The notes: generated by a model from the letters alone, not told the origin. Shown: positions 33,697-43,839, numbered from the stretch's first letter. The stretch: DNA of 64,000 nt from Pirellulales bacterium (GCA_022841705.1 JALHQZ010000002.1:186001-250000), one strand, 5' to 3'. Numbers and translations are program-made.

Positions 33697-33716
33697 GCCA
33701 GCGCGGCCGCGCTGGC
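33697..33716. repeat. 20-bp perfect palindrome
   Basis: GCCAGCGCGGCCGCGCTGGC equals its own reverse complement. It is G+C-rich, in a gap, and may be a solo REP unit. Confidence 0.7.
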
Positions 33717-34132
33717 ATTCGCTGAACCGTCGAGCGCCCCGCACTTGTGCGGCGCCGGGTGGCGTGCGTGTTTCTTTGTATAGTACTGGGTGGCTACATT
33801 CTAGAGCAAACAGGAAAATATTCTGAGAATGTTGAGTGGCTACAAATTGGGGTTGACGCAGGGGATTTTGGTGTTTCGACGAACGCGAGCGCGTGGCGTC
33901 TGATGGCGTCGAGCTTCGCAAAGTGCTGGTAGAAATCCCTCAAAGTTCTATCCGCGCGGGATGCAGGAACTGCTGACCGCGGATTTCGGCCGCACTGCGT
34001 GCCGTTGAAGTTTGGGTTTGGGTATTCTCCACAAAATTGGCGAAGTCTTGAGGAGACTGGTAGGATGTTGTTTAGCTAGCACGCGCGCCCTAGTAGAAGA
34101 GCGTGCGGGATGAGCTGTGTAAGGATAATTCC

Positions 34133-35092
34133 ATGAACCGTTGGTCTGGTGTTCTGCTGCTCTTGGCGACGCTGCTTTTGGCCACCAGCGCCAACTACGC
34201 GGATACCTTTGGCAGCGGCGTCAATTCTTTTACCATCGATTTCGTCACCATCGGCTCACCCGGCAACCCGGCCGACACCACCGGCGACCCCAACCCGGCC
34301 GGCAGCATGCCGTACACCTACCGCATCGGCAAGTACGAAGTGCCGGAGGACGCGGTGCGGAAGGCGAACACGCTCGGTGGACTTGGCATCACGCTCGATA
34401 GCCGCGGACCGAACAAACCGGCCACCAGTATCAGTTGGTTTGAAGCGGCCATGTTTGTGAACTGGCTCAACACCAGCAGCGGCTCCACTCCCGCGTACAA
34501 GTTCGATAGCGCTGGGAACTTCCAATTGTGGGCCGCAGGCGATCCGGGCTAAGATCCGGCGAATTTGTTTCGCAACACGCTGGCGCGTTACTTCTTGCCG
34601 AGCGCGGATGAGTGGTATAAGGCGGCGTTCTATGATCCGACTACGGGCGGGTATTGGGATTACCCAACGGGGAGTAATTCACCGCCGATTGCGGTGGCGT
34701 CGGGGACGGCGCCGGGGACGGCGGTGTGGAATCAACTCGAAGGCCCCGCCGATGTTAACCAAGCAGGTGGTTTGAGTCCATTCGGCACCATGGGGCAAGC
34801 AGGCAATGTTGGTGAATACGAGGAAACTGAAGCCGATTTGGTGAATGATTCGTTGACTAATCCGCGTGGAATCCGCGGTTCGAGTTGGATATTGTCGATT
34901 GACACCGTTGGTCAGTCTTCATCGTATCGAACAGTGATTTTTCCACCGGGGGGTAATCCCATCAACGCTGGATTTCGCGTTGCCAGTGTTCCCGAACCGT
35001 CGAGTTTTGGATTGGCCGCCTTAGCTTTGCTAATTTCGCGATTGCGTGCAAGCAGGCACAGGCATCAACTATCGCTTTCACACTGTTGTTGA
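34133..35092 (+). pseudogene. Formylglycine-generating-enzyme-like PEP-CTERM protein, interrupted by one in-frame stop
   Basis: Two open stretches in the same frame (34133-34552 and 34553-35092) read as one 320-codon gene broken by TAA at 34550-34552. The N-terminus has a signal peptide (LLLLATLLLATSANYA). The middle has FGE/SUMF1-like sequence: SISWFEAAMFVNWLN, then after the stop RNTLARYFLPSADEWYKAAFYDP and later FGTMGQAGNVGEYEE and RGSSW. The C-terminus is a PEP-CTERM tail, VPEPSSFGLAALALLI, then basic residues. Related proteins have GYDPxN where this has G-stop-DPAN, so TAT or TAC to TAA is the likely change. It may be a true nonsense mutation or a sequencing error. Confidence 0.8.
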
Positions 35093-35215
35093 AGGGAAGC
35101 GAGACATAGGAAGGCATCTTCGTCAAGACATGAAACTCCGAATGAGCAAAAAGCGGATACAGCTTTGGATTAGGTCGGAATGCCGCTCCGCTCCAGCTTG
35201 CCGCTGTTCTCGGCG

Positions 35216-37039
35216 TCACCGTCGCGGCGCGTCCAAATGGGCCATCACTAGCGCGATATCCGCCGGCGTGATGCCGCTGATGCGGCTCGCTTGGGCCAGA
35301 TCGATCGGCCGGATGCGGGTGAACTTTTGGCGGGCTTCGGCGCGTAATTGCACCAAGCGTTCGAAGTCGAAACTTGCGGGGATACGTTTGCTGGCGAGGC
35401 GATGGAGCCGCTCAACGTCCACCTGCTGACGGGCGATGTAGCCGGCGTATTTGGTGTCGATCAGCGCTTGCTCGGCGGCGAGTGGGTCGACAGTCGCGAG
35501 TTCCGGCGCGAGCGCGACGACTTGGGGCCACTCGACTTCCGGCCGGCGCAGCAGTTGGGCGAGCGTTACGCCTTCATGCCGGCGCGAGTCGAGCACGGCG
35601 GCGATGCGGTCCACTTCGCCGAGCTTCGTTCGCAATCGGTCCATCCGCTGCTGACACACCAGCCCCGCGTTGTGGGCCAGCGGCGTGAGGCGGCGGTCGG
35701 CGTTATCGTGCCGCAGAAGCAGACGGTACTCGGCGCGGCTAGTAAACATGCGGTAAGGCTCATCGACTCCGCAAGTCACCAGGTCGTCCACCAACACGCC
35801 GATGTACGCTTCATCGCGGGAGAGGATGAGCGGCTCGCGGTTAGCAATTGCGAGCGCCGCGTTGGCGCCGGCGATGAGGCCTTGCGCGCCAGCTTCTTCG
35901 TAACCGGTGGTCCCATTGATCTGGCCCGCGAAATAGAGCCCGGCGACGTGCTTCGTTTGCAGCGTAGGCTGCAACTGGTCGGGCGGGGCGTAGTCGTACT
36001 CCACGGCGTAGCCGTAGCGCATGATCTCCGCCTGCTCGCAGCCGGGGATCAGCTTGAACATGGCGTCCTGCACATCGCGTGGCAGGCTCGTGGAGACGCC
36101 GTTGACGTATACTTCTTGCGTGCTGCGCCCTTCGGGCTCTAGAAACAATTGGTGCGACTGCTTCTCGGCGAAGCGAACGATCTTGTCTTCAATCGAGGGG
36201 CAGTACCGCGGCCCGCTGGAGTTGATCTGCCCGCTGTACATCGGCGCGCGATGCAGGTTCGCGCGAATCAATTCATGCACCGCTTGGTTTGTGGTGGTGA
36301 TGTAGCACGGCAGCTGCGGCTGCGTGAGCTTGTCCGTCAAGAAAGAAAACGGCTGGGGATCGTCATCGCCGGGTTGGAGTTCGCAGCGGTCGAAATCGAT
36401 CGTGCGGGCGTTAAGCCGGGGCGGCGTGCCGGTCTTGAAACGCCGGAGCTCGAAGCCCAACCGCGTGAGCGCCGCGCTGATGCCGCTGGTGGTTCCTTCG
36501 CCGCCGCGCCCGCCGGGGGTTTTGGCTTCGCCGGTGTGCATGATCGCTTGCAGAAAGGTGCCGGTGGTAATCACCACCGCCGGGGCCGTGTACGTGGCGC
36601 CGCCGCGCACTGAGACGCCAGTGATCCGCTGGCCATCGGCCGACTCTGCGGTGAGCAGGTCTTCCACCACTTCTTGCCGGAGGCTCAAGTTGGGTTGCGA
36701 TTCGACGAGGCGCTTCACTTCTGTTTGGTACGCGCGCTTGTCGGCCTGAGCGCGGGGGCTGTGCATCGCCGGCCCCTTGCTGCGGTTGAGCATGCGGAAC
36801 TGAATGCCGGTGGCGTCGATCGCGCGGCCCATGGCGCCGCCGAGCGCGTCGATCTCGCGCACAATTTGCCCCTTGCCAACCCCGCCGATCGCCGGGTTGC
36901 AGCTCATCTGGCCGACGGTATCGAGATTCGTCGTGAGCAGCACCGTGCGGGCCCCGATCCGCGCAGCGGCAAGCGCCGCCTCGGTCCCAGCATGGCCGGC
37001 GCCGATGACGATCACGTCGTAGTGGTAGGTGGAGGACAT
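35216..37039 (-). CDS. mnmG: tRNA uridine 5-carboxymethylaminomethyl modification enzyme MnmG
   Basis: A 607-residue FAD enzyme that acts with MnmE to add carboxymethylaminomethyl groups to wobble U34. It shows the FAD-binding [15 protein letters not shown] (about 11-25), [22 protein letters not shown] (about 47-68) and the C-terminal [20 protein letters not shown] signature near 370. The helical C-terminal domain that binds MnmE is present. GGAGG precedes... no clear spacing is seen, but [15 protein letters not shown] (37039) is the family N-terminus; the frame stays open to 37666 only as antisense coding noise within the neighbour. mnmE is not in the window. Confidence 0.94.
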   Translation of the reverse strand: MSSTYHYDVIVIGAGHAGTEAALAAARIGARTVLLTTNLDTVGQMSCNPAIGGVGKGQIVREIDALGGAMGRAIDATGIQFRMLNRSKGPAMHSPRAQADKRAYQTEVKRLVESQPNLSLRQEVVEDLLTAESADGQRITGVSVRGGATYTAPAVVITTGTFLQAIMHTGEAKTPGGRGGEGTTSGISAALTRLGFELRRFKTGTPPRLNARTIDFDRCELQPGDDDPQPFSFLTDKLTQPQLPCYITTTNQAVHELIRANLHRAPMYSGQINSSGPRYCPSIEDKIVRFAEKQSHQLFLEPEGRSTQEVYVNGVSTSLPRDVQDAMFKLIPGCEQAEIMRYGYAVEYDYAPPDQLQPTLQTKHVAGLYFAGQINGTTGYEEAGAQGLIAGANAALAIANREPLILSRDEAYIGVLVDDLVTCGVDEPYRMFTSRAEYRLLLRHDNADRRLTPLAHNAGLVCQQRMDRLRTKLGEVDRIAAVLDSRRHEGVTLAQLLRRPEVEWPQVVALAPELATVDPLAAEQALIDTKYAGYIARQQVDVERLHRLASKRIPASFDFERLVQLRAEARQKFTRIRPIDLAQASRISGITPADIALVMAHLDAPRR

Positions 37040-37104
37040 CCCTCTAGGGTAGAGAGGAGAGGGGCGAGAGGCGAGGGGAGCGCGGGAAGATTTTCTTGTT
37101 TGAG

Positions 37105-38778
37105 CTATTCCACTCGGAAGCAAATCGCGTGGCGGAGCGCGGTGGTGTCGGGGCAGGTGATCGCGAGGCCCTCGGGGCTGGGGGACCACTCGACTTTTTC
37201 CGTTGAGCCCAACAACTCTACGCTGCTCGGTGGTTGTTCGAGCAAGCCCGCATCGGTACCGAGTGAACGGACCAAGAGCTTGGCGCCGCTCGGCGGCACG
37301 GTTAAGCACCACACATACAGCTTGCCATCTTTGCCGTGCGTGAAGCGAAAGTCGGCGGTGGTGAACTTGTATTCGGCGAACTCGCGATTGAGCGCGCCGC
37401 CCGGCAGTTTGCGGTCGCCTTCGCCCCACGTCTTCCAAGCGGAGGAGCCGTAAATGCCGGGGCCGTGGATGTTCATCCAGGCGCCCAGCTCGCCGAGCAT
37501 GGTGACCGCGGCGGGTTCCAAATCTCCTTCCGGGGTGAGCGGGATCGCCAGCGCGAAGTTGCCATCGCGGGAGGCGAACTCCAAGAGCGCACGCACGGCG
37601 GAACCGCCATCGTAGTAGAACCCCGGCGCGTAGAACCAACTGCCGACCGCCAGCTCGCCCATCCACATCCGCTCGCGATCGACGTTGTCGCCGATTCGGC
37701 TTTCGGTGGTCGATGCCAAGCCCTTCTGCGCTTTGCTGAACTTAATGATCGAAAACGTATCGATCTCTTTGCGCCGCTCGAGCGTGCGATTGTAATAGTG
37801 GGCGACCACGCGCTGGGCTGCATCGCACTTGTAGCCCGAACCGCTGCGCTTGCCGCTGAAGGGTTGGGGCGAGTTGCCATCGGTATAGATGAAGTCGGGG
37901 TCGTAGTTGTCGATGACATCCATGATTCGCAGCGCCCACTTGGTAGCGTACTGTTTGGCGTAGGCGAGATGCTTATCAAAAATGCCCGCGCGGCCGTGCG
38001 CGATCAGATGCACCGGGTCGTACTGCGGATAGCCCGTGAGCGGGATGCCATACAGGTCGCGGGGATCGAGGCCATCCCACCACTTTCCTTTGCCATCCTG
38101 CTTGGTGAGCGCGCCATCGTACGGCACGCCGGCGAGCGGGCCCTTCGTATCGGCGCCGAACGCGGGCTGCCACCACCACCAGGTGTACTCGTGATGAAAA
38201 CTCACGCCGTAGCGGATGTTGTGCTTGCGGGCAGCGGTGCTCCATTCACGCAACAAATCTCGCTGCGGACCGACTTTGACTGAGTTCCAGGGCTGATGCG
38301 CCGAGTTCCATAAATCAAAATTGTCGTGATGCACGCCCATAATCACCGCGTAGCGGAAGCCGGCGTCGTGAAACTTTTGCATCAACTGATCGGCGTTGAA
38401 CTTGGGAATCTTCCACTGGTGCAGCACCTCCTTGTAACCAACCTCCGACGGATGTCCAAAGTTGCGCCGATGATTGGCCGCCGCAGAGTGATCTTCCAAG
38501 TACATGTGCTTGGCGTACCAATCCCCCGAGCGGCCCGCCGCCTGCGGACCCCAATGAATCCAAATCCCCAGCTTGGCGTCGCGGAACCAATCGACCTGCC
38601 CCGGATGCTGCGCGGCGATCGATTCCCAAGTTGGCTCGAACGGCCCGGCAGCGATGGGGAAGTCGAGATGTTCGATAGGGAATGAGTCGACATCAACTCC
38701 CTGCGCGTTTGGCTGCGCGACCACAAATTGCGCGGTGAGTCCGAGGGAGAGTAAGACGCAAGCGAAGAGGAATCTCAT
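37105..38778 (-). CDS. Alpha-L-fucosidase family GH29, exported
   Basis: A 557-residue glycoside hydrolase with a signal peptide ([21 protein letters not shown]). The GH29 catalytic domain shows [17 protein letters not shown] near 58-74, [15 protein letters not shown] near 145-159, [13 protein letters not shown] near 195-207 and the nucleophile Asp in DFIYTDGN near 305-312. The acid/base residue is not obvious, as usual in this family. It would release terminal fucose from sulfated or host glycans, a common planctomycete diet. No sulfatase lies next to it, although an FGE-like gene is nearby. It is upstream of mnmG with a 65-base gap. Confidence 0.85.
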   Translation of the reverse strand: MRFLFACVLLSLGLTAQFVVAQPNAQGVDVDSFPIEHLDFPIAAGPFEPTWESIAAQHPGQVDWFRDAKLGIWIHWGPQAAGRSGDWYAKHMYLEDHSAAANHRRNFGHPSEVGYKEVLHQWKIPKFNADQLMQKFHDAGFRYAVIMGVHHDNFDLWNSAHQPWNSVKVGPQRDLLREWSTAARKHNIRYGVSFHHEYTWWWWQPAFGADTKGPLAGVPYDGALTKQDGKGKWWDGLDPRDLYGIPLTGYPQYDPVHLIAHGRAGIFDKHLAYAKQYATKWALRIMDVIDNYDPDFIYTDGNSPQPFSGKRSGSGYKCDAAQRVVAHYYNRTLERRKEIDTFSIIKFSKAQKGLASTTESRIGDNVDRERMWMGELAVGSWFYAPGFYYDGGSAVRALLEFASRDGNFALAIPLTPEGDLEPAAVTMLGELGAWMNIHGPGIYGSSAWKTWGEGDRKLPGGALNREFAEYKFTTADFRFTHGKDGKLYVWCLTVPPSGAKLLVRSLGTDAGLLEQPPSSVELLGSTEKVEWSPSPEGLAITCPDTTALRHAICFRVE

Positions 38779-39147
38779 GGCTGGACTTGGAGAAGAGTTT
38801 GAGCGTGGCGCACAAAACATTCTCCCAGAGTAAAACAGAGAAGCGCGACACGCGAGGGGTGCTAAGTTCTACAGCAGCTCCGCTGCTGGATTCACAATCT
38901 ACCGCAAAGTCCCAAGGCTCTTTCTTGGAGGCGAGAGGAAAATTCGAAAATTTACCAATCATAAAAACCTTGACCCCGGCCAAGGTGCACCTTACCATCC
39001 TAGCAGGGGCATAGTGTGGTTGGCTGACAGTCGGGCGGAGTCGAGCGACGACGATCTTGTTTCGGCCCTCATTCTTCAATCGCGATTTCGTCGGCGATTC
39101 TACCCCACTTGGACTGCGCCAATCCTCAACTACAGAGAGGTGGCGAG
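38779..39147. other. Divergent intergenic region, fucosidase and PEP-CTERM gene
   Basis: A 369-bp region between divergent starts. It holds the promoter-like site at 38970-38998. The remainder is A+T-richer than the genes and shows no coding features or repeats. Confidence 0.5.
38970..38998 (+). promoter_or_regulatory. Promoter-like site with palindrome in the spacer
   Basis: TTGACC (38970-38975) and TACCAT (38993-38998) are 17 bases apart. The spacer holds a 12-bp perfect palindrome AAGGTGCACCTT (38982-38993), a likely regulator site. It points toward the PEP-CTERM gene, giving a leader of about 140 bases. Confidence 0.5.
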
Positions 39148-40779
39148 ATGAGTCGTTTAATTGCACTTGTTTTGGTGTCCGCAGTTGCGGCTTCAGGGGC
39201 AGTCGAGAACCTGCAAGCGCGCAATCTCACGGATGTGCGGTATGTAGTGCGTGCGTACGAGACGCTTCCTGGCGCCCCCGAGGATGCCTTGCCGTTTGGT
39301 TTGTTTCGACTTGCGACACCACCCACAATCAGTGAGGGGGGAGTCGTTGTCTTTTCCGGTTTGGGTTCCACGGTTTCAACTGGAAGCTACACTGGAGTCT
39401 GGGTCAACTCGCCTGATGGATTTATCAATTCGATCCTTCAAGGCCAATTTGTAAGTGGTCCAGTTGGTGGTGGTGCCCTGACGTACCTTGATCAGTTCGC
39501 AACGAATGAACAGGGAACGATAGCGTTCAGCGGTGTCTACCTACCCAATCAAGAGAATGCAGCTTCTCGTCGCGGGGTCTTCATCTTCGATGGAGCCACC
39601 CGACAGCTCGTTGCGCAGGTCGGCGATGCTCCTGCTTCCGCTACCGACGGGACAACTTTTGCGTTTTTCTCGGAACTGCGGCTCAGCGATGAAGATGTCT
39701 TCACGTTCCGAGCCAGTCTAACTGGCGAGGGTCCCCCCCAGTCTGGAGCGGCGCGAACGGGCATTTACAGATTCGCAAATGGTCAACAGTCCGTGGTAGC
39801 TCAGATCTACGGTCCAAGCGGAGCTCCAACCGGTGAACCAGTCTTCCAAGAGTTACTCAATCTAGGTTTGAACGAATCGTCGCAGAGCTTGTACTTTGGT
39901 CGAGAAATGCCGCGATTGACCGGACCCGGCGGACTTTGGCTTTCGGGCGAAAACAGCCCCCAACTGTTGCTAAGTTCGGGCACACCAATTCCAAACTCGC
40001 CTCTTTCGGATACGTTCGGAAATATTCATAGTGCAGTTCTGAATGACCGCAGCGAGGTTGCGTTTACGGCCCGGACAACACTTCAGACTCCCCAAGGTAT
40101 CTGGAAGATCGCCAATGGAGAACTCGAAAAAATAGCGGTAATTGGGGATTCTGCCCCGGGGCTTACACGCGGTGTTTTTGATAGACAATTCTCCGACCCA
40201 GTCCTGAACGATCGCGGCGATATAGCGTTCGTTCACGGTCGTTCGCGCACTAGCGATTCGTCCCTTTGGGTTCGCAAAGGTTCGGGGTTAGAGCTAATTG
40301 CGAAAAGTTTTGACACTATCCCGGGATTAAGCGGTTTCGTTCAAGAGATTCAACTTTTGGGTGCGTTCTCCAAACTAACTCCGGCCGTTGCAATGAACGA
40401 TTTTGGCCAAGTAGTATTCTTAGCTCAGTTAGGTTTCGGCTCGGCGTTGCTGGCAACTGATCGTGCAGGTGAACTGCATGTCGTCGCCAGCACTGAAGAC
40501 AGTATTGAAGTCTTTCCGAACTTTTGGAGAAAGATCGATAGCTTCATCCCTTCGTATGTTTTTGAGCCAGCCGTGGATAGCCAGTATCCACTTCCTTTCT
40601 CAATCAACAACTCAGGTCAGATCGTCTTCGTAGCGAGAGCTGGTGGCGATTCTGCCTTGATTGTTTCGAATGTTGTCGCGATTCCCGAGCCAGCTGCCGC
40701 AAGCCTGCTGGTTGTAGCATTGGCATTCGCTTCAAGTCGCTATAGAAGGTTTTATGACCAGCCGAGTCAGGCCGCCTGA
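39148..40779 (+). CDS. PEP-CTERM protein with repeated beta-propeller-like motifs
   Basis: A 543-residue exported protein. The signal peptide is MSRLIALVLVSAVAASGAV. The body has at least seven repeats with the pattern hxNDxGxhhFxA (for example ISEGGVVVFSG, NEQGTIAFSG, LNDRSEVAFTA, LNDRGDIAFVH, MNDFGQVVFLA, INNSGQIVFVA), spaced 45-75 residues apart, which suggests a beta-propeller or stacked-sheet repeat. The C-terminus has the sorting signal IPEPAAASLLVVALAFA followed by RYRR, so an exosortase is expected to process it. AGAGAGG precedes ATG 39148. Its ligand is unknown. It converges with the zinc-ribbon gene and overlaps it by 13 bases. Confidence 0.85.
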   Translation: MSRLIALVLVSAVAASGAVENLQARNLTDVRYVVRAYETLPGAPEDALPFGLFRLATPPTISEGGVVVFSGLGSTVSTGSYTGVWVNSPDGFINSILQGQFVSGPVGGGALTYLDQFATNEQGTIAFSGVYLPNQENAASRRGVFIFDGATRQLVAQVGDAPASATDGTTFAFFSELRLSDEDVFTFRASLTGEGPPQSGAARTGIYRFANGQQSVVAQIYGPSGAPTGEPVFQELLNLGLNESSQSLYFGREMPRLTGPGGLWLSGENSPQLLLSSGTPIPNSPLSDTFGNIHSAVLNDRSEVAFTARTTLQTPQGIWKIANGELEKIAVIGDSAPGLTRGVFDRQFSDPVLNDRGDIAFVHGRSRTSDSSLWVRKGSGLELIAKSFDTIPGLSGFVQEIQLLGAFSKLTPAVAMNDFGQVVFLAQLGFGSALLATDRAGELHVVASTEDSIEVFPNFWRKIDSFIPSYVFEPAVDSQYPLPFSINNSGQIVFVARAGGDSALIVSNVVAIPEPAAASLLVVALAFASSRYRRFYDQPSQAA

Positions 40780-41405
40780 CTCGACTTCGTCAGTTCGCCG
40801 AACAACTGATCAAGCAACCGTTGACTGGCCCCCCAGTCGTACTTCTGACCGGGGACTTCGATGGCGATGGTCAGCCGCACGCCGTTGGCGGCGCGTTCGA
40901 GCGTTGCGATGAGGTTACTATTGAAAGTCCACACGCTCCGTGGAACCGCGGCGCGAAGTTCACAACGACTCGATTGGTGCGTGACGTCCGTCACTTTGAT
41001 TCCATGCTGCGCGAAGCAGCAGAGCAAGTCGGCGATGACTTTGCCGGGCGGTTGGAGCAACGGCACGGCATGTGACTTGTGAAGCTTGTAGCCGAGCTTC
41101 AGCGCAATCGGTTGCGAAATAGCGGCGATCAACTTGAGCGGCACGCCGCCGGTCATAGCGCCGAACAGGCTATCGCAGCCTTCGAGGACCGATTCGGAGC
41201 TGACGCCTTCGGTCGTGCGAGCGGCGGCGCGGTTGAGGCGGGTCTGCACTTCGGGCACGCGGAGGATCGCGTCATAGTCAAACGACTCGTGCCAGTCGAA
41301 CTCGAGCACGGGTTCGGGTTCGCTCGGCGCCTCGGCGACTAATGGCCGGCCGCAGTTCCAGCAGAATTTGCCGGTCGCGCTTTTTCCGCAGTTGGAACAG
41401 AACAT
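40767..41405 (-). CDS. Zinc-ribbon protein
   Basis: A 212-residue protein. The N-terminus has a C-x2-C-x8-C-x2-C zinc ribbon (MFCSNCGKSATGKFCWNCGRP). Residues 40-210 form a mixed alpha/beta domain of unknown family, with a hydrophobic stretch around 80-100 that may bind lipid but is too short and mixed for a membrane helix. The last 13 bases overlap the convergent PEP-CTERM gene. No partner is evident. Confidence 0.75.
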   Translation of the reverse strand: MFCSNCGKSATGKFCWNCGRPLVAEAPSEPEPVLEFDWHESFDYDAILRVPEVQTRLNRAAARTTEGVSSESVLEGCDSLFGAMTGGVPLKLIAAISQPIALKLGYKLHKSHAVPLLQPPGKVIADLLCCFAQHGIKVTDVTHQSSRCELRAAVPRSVWTFNSNLIATLERAANGVRLTIAIEVPGQKYDWGASQRLLDQLFGELTKSSQAA

Positions 41406-41496
41406 GTTGTGATCCTCCGCAGGACGAATGGCGAGGGCGGAAGGATAGCAAGTGGGGGTCGGGGAGTCAGCGGCGATTTCGCTCGTCGCTCTGAAA

Positions 41497-41687
41497 GGGT
41501 GGCACTGACTTTTAGCCGAGAAAGTAGGTGGCTAGCAGGGTAACCGTTACCGGCCGAATGTCAGTGCGGCCGGTAGGCCATAGGAGGTAAACCGGATCAC
41601 TTCGCACGGCGTACCGCCGCACTGACAATCGGCCGGCCAAACTGATTAAGAAGGTATGCCTATTGCGGCCGAAAGTCAGTGCCACCC
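41497..41687. repeat. Nested inverted repeat, GGTGGCACTGAC family
   Basis: Outer arms GGGTGGCACTGAC (41497-41509) and GTCAGTGCCACCC (41675-41687) enclose inner arms GTCAGTGCGGCCGG (about 41560-41573) and the complement including CCGCCGCACTGAC (about 41614-41626). Four copies of the CAGTGC word lie in alternating orientation within 191 bp. It occupies most of the gap between the zinc-ribbon and MazG genes. I see no ORF in it. Confidence 0.75.
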
Positions 41688-41709
41688 AATCTCTTGCCAC
41701 GTCAATACG

Positions 41710-42018
41710 TTATGGCTTTTCGCTATCGGCGCAAATGCACAGGAACTTGCCGCAGCCGGGGCAGCCGGCACCGTACTTCTCGCGGACAGCTTCGGTGAGA
41801 TCGATCTCGGCGACGTTAGCGATGGTGGTGAGCCACGCTAGCACGTCGGCAAACTCACCGCGGAGTTCTTCGGGCGAACCTTCCCGCAGCGCGGCCGCCA
41901 GCTCGCCGATTTCTTCCATTAGCCACATGAAGGTGCCATCGACCCCGCGCGCGTAGTCCTTCTCGTAGTACATCCGACGAATGAGTTGTTGGAACTCAGC
42001 GAGCGAGAGATCGGACAT
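41710..42018 (-). CDS. MazG-like nucleotide pyrophosphohydrolase with Cys cluster
   Basis: A 102-residue protein of the all-alpha NTP pyrophosphatase superfamily, which hydrolyses nucleoside triphosphates to monophosphates and PPi. The metal motif EEIGEL (about 34-39) and EFADVLAWL (about 55-63) give the E-x-x-E...E-x-x-D set. The C-terminus has CPGCGKFLCIC (about 84-94), a possible zinc or iron-sulfur site not found in classical MazG. It could clean up non-canonical nucleotides. A tandem-word repeat follows upstream toward zwf. Confidence 0.8.
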   Translation of the reverse strand: MSDLSLAEFQQLIRRMYYEKDYARGVDGTFMWLMEEIGELAAALREGSPEELRGEFADVLAWLTTIANVAEIDLTEAVREKYGAGCPGCGKFLCICADSEKP

Positions 42019-42021
42019 AAG

Positions 42022-42173
42022 GGGCTAGGGGCTAGAGACTAGGGGCTAGGGTAGAAAGTCGAATAGCAAGTCTGGCATTCCCAATAACAGCGAACGAACA
42101 TGCACTGCCACCCAGCACATCATCTTACTGCCAGAGCAACAACACCCTAGCCCCTGATCCCCAGTCCCCATCC
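42022..42173. repeat. Tandem-word arms between zwf and MazG-like gene
   Basis: GGGGCTAGGGGCTAGAGACTAGG (within 42022-42050, words of about 8 bases) is mirrored by CCCTAGCCCCTGATCCCCAG (about 42147-42170). It flanks the short gap between the two minus-strand genes. Confidence 0.6.
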
Positions 42174-42174
42174 C

Positions 42175-43629
42175 CTAGCGCAGCACGGGGCAAGTATCGA
42201 ACCACTGACGGCCTTGGGCTTCCATCCAGGTGCTGCTTTCGAGGGGGCCCCAGTGGCCGGGGTCGTAGGGGAGCAACTTCGGCAGGCCGGGGTCGTTCCA
42301 CGCGGCGAGCAGCGGGTCGCATAGCGCCCAGGCGGCTTCGACTTCGTCGGCGCGGGCAAATAGGCTGGCGTCGCCTTCGAGCGCGTCAAGGAGCAAGCGC
42401 TGGTAGGAATCGGGGATCGAGCCTTTGAACTCTCGCTGGTAACTAAAGTCGAGATCGGTTTGCCGCATCTTCATGCCGGCGTCGGGGACTTTGGTTTGGA
42501 AGTGGAGCTGCATCCCTTCGTTCGGCTGCACTTGCACGACCAAGCGATTCGCTTCCGCATTGGCCCGGTTGCTGCTGGTGAACAGCATATGCGGTGGCTC
42601 GCGGAACTGGATGACGATCTGCGTGGTGCGGCAGCTCATCGCTTTGCCAGTGCGCAGATAAAACGGCACGCCTTGCCAGCGCCAGTTGTCGATCCACAGT
42701 TTGATCGCCGCGAACGTGGCGGTCTGGCTGTTCGCAGCGACTCCCTCGTGCGCGAGATAACCTTGGTACTGCCCGCGAACTGTGTCGGTTTGCACGCGCT
42801 CCGGCGTGAGGGGCTTCATCCCCAACAGCACTTTTACCTTTTCATCGCGCACGGGGTCGGCGGCGTAACGGACCGGCGCTTCCATCGCGGTGATCATTAC
42901 CAGTTGCAGCAGGTGATTCTGAATCATGTCTCGCACCACGCCCGCCGTGTCGTAGTAGCCGGCGCGCTTGCCAACTTCCACTTCTTCGGCCACCGTGATC
43001 TGCACATGGTCAATATAGTTGCGATTCCAAATCGGTTCGAAGATGGTGTTGCCGAACCGCAGCACAAGGAGGTTCTGCACCGTCTCTTTGCCGAGGTAGT
43101 GATCGATCCGGTAAACCTGATGCTCGGCGAACGAATTGTGCAGCGAAATGTTGAGCTGCTTAGCCGTGGCGAGGTCCGTGCCGAAGGGCTTTTCGATCAC
43201 AAGTCGGCGTTTGCCCTGCGATTCATCGGCGAGCCCGTGGTCGCCCAAGTGCTTAATGGCGGGTTCGTAGAAGCGGGGCGCGGTGGAGAGATAGTAGACA
43301 CGCGTCGAGGGAGTGTTGCCCTCCAGCTTCGCGAGCTCATCCTTCAACTTGCTGAAATCTTCGCCGTGGCCGATGTCGCCGGGGCAGTAGTAAATCTGCT
43401 GGGCGAAGGCGTTCCACACGGCGGGGTCGAACTCGGGTCCCGCGAACTTGGCGGTCGACTCGGCCAACTCCGCGCGCCACGCCTCATGCGTGTACGGCGT
43501 GCGACTGAACCCCACCACGCGCGTCTCCGCCGGCAACCGCTTTTTGCGATGCAGGTTGTACAGCGCGGGAATCAACTTGCGACTGGTGAGATCGCCCGAC
43601 GCGCCGAAGATCACAAACGTATGCGGCAT
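42175..43629 (-). CDS. zwf: Glucose-6-phosphate 1-dehydrogenase
   Basis: A 484-residue enzyme that oxidises glucose 6-phosphate with NAD(P)+ in the oxidative pentose phosphate pathway. The dinucleotide site is GASGDLTSRKLIPALYNL near 8-25. The substrate motif RIDHYLGKE near 174-182 includes the catalytic His, and an EKPFG motif lies near 147-151. Its length is normal. It stands alone; 6-phosphogluconate dehydrogenase and lactonase genes are not adjacent. A repeat separates it from the regulator gene at 43877. Confidence 0.96.
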   Translation of the reverse strand: MPHTFVIFGASGDLTSRKLIPALYNLHRKKRLPAETRVVGFSRTPYTHEAWRAELAESTAKFAGPEFDPAVWNAFAQQIYYCPGDIGHGEDFSKLKDELAKLEGNTPSTRVYYLSTAPRFYEPAIKHLGDHGLADESQGKRRLVIEKPFGTDLATAKQLNISLHNSFAEHQVYRIDHYLGKETVQNLLVLRFGNTIFEPIWNRNYIDHVQITVAEEVEVGKRAGYYDTAGVVRDMIQNHLLQLVMITAMEAPVRYAADPVRDEKVKVLLGMKPLTPERVQTDTVRGQYQGYLAHEGVAANSQTATFAAIKLWIDNWRWQGVPFYLRTGKAMSCRTTQIVIQFREPPHMLFTSSNRANAEANRLVVQVQPNEGMQLHFQTKVPDAGMKMRQTDLDFSYQREFKGSIPDSYQRLLLDALEGDASLFARADEVEAAWALCDPLLAAWNDPGLPKLLPYDPGHWGPLESSTWMEAQGRQWFDTCPVLR

Positions 43630-43761
43630 GGGATGGCCCCGTGGAGGTGGTGGCCGATAGCGTACCAGCTTTCAACCGAAATGGGAAAGATAGGGAACGC
43701 GCCGTTTTATTAAGTGACGGGACGCGCATGCGGTGAATACGCGTGGATTAGAAGAACAGCC

Positions 43762-43839
43762 TTAGCCGCGGACATTCCGTCCGCGCGTTGCGTGACAGTA
43801 ATTATCATTCGAAAGCGCGGGCGGAACGCCCGCGGCTAA
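43762..43839. repeat. REPIN-like pair upstream of the NtrC-type gene
   Basis: TTAGCCGCGG (43762-43771) is inverted at 43830-43839 as CCGCGGCTAA. Each arm contains a CCGTCCGCGCG or GCGGGCGGAACGCCC palindrome. It lies in the gap between zwf (start at 43629) and the regulator stop at 43877. Confidence 0.75.

Larger units (their letters stand above)
32949..34132. other. 1.2-kb non-coding gap with palindromes
   Basis: No convincing coding sequence on either strand. Contents in order: the long leader of the response regulator gene (minus strand), its promoter at 33277-33304, a 16-bp perfect palindrome with an A7/T7 run at 33512-33534, a possible structured RNA up to about 33677, a 20-bp perfect palindrome at 33697-33716, and lower-G+C sequence leading to the FGE-like gene with AAGGA upstream of 34133. 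The short frames here have no family features. Confidence 0.55.

Noticed and set aside
33667..33932. Short overlapping frames in the gap 32949-34132
   Set aside because: They lack Shine-Dalgarno sites, domains and codon bias and are broken by palindromes.
34553..35092. Second half of the FGE-like gene as a separate gene
   Set aside because: It has no signal peptide or good start, lies in the same frame as the first half and completes one domain, so a single interrupted gene is the better reading.
35216..37666. MnmG with a 200-residue N-terminal extension
   Set aside because: The extra sequence overlaps the fucosidase coding region on the same strand in another frame and is Arg-rich noise; [13 protein letters not shown] is the normal N-terminus.
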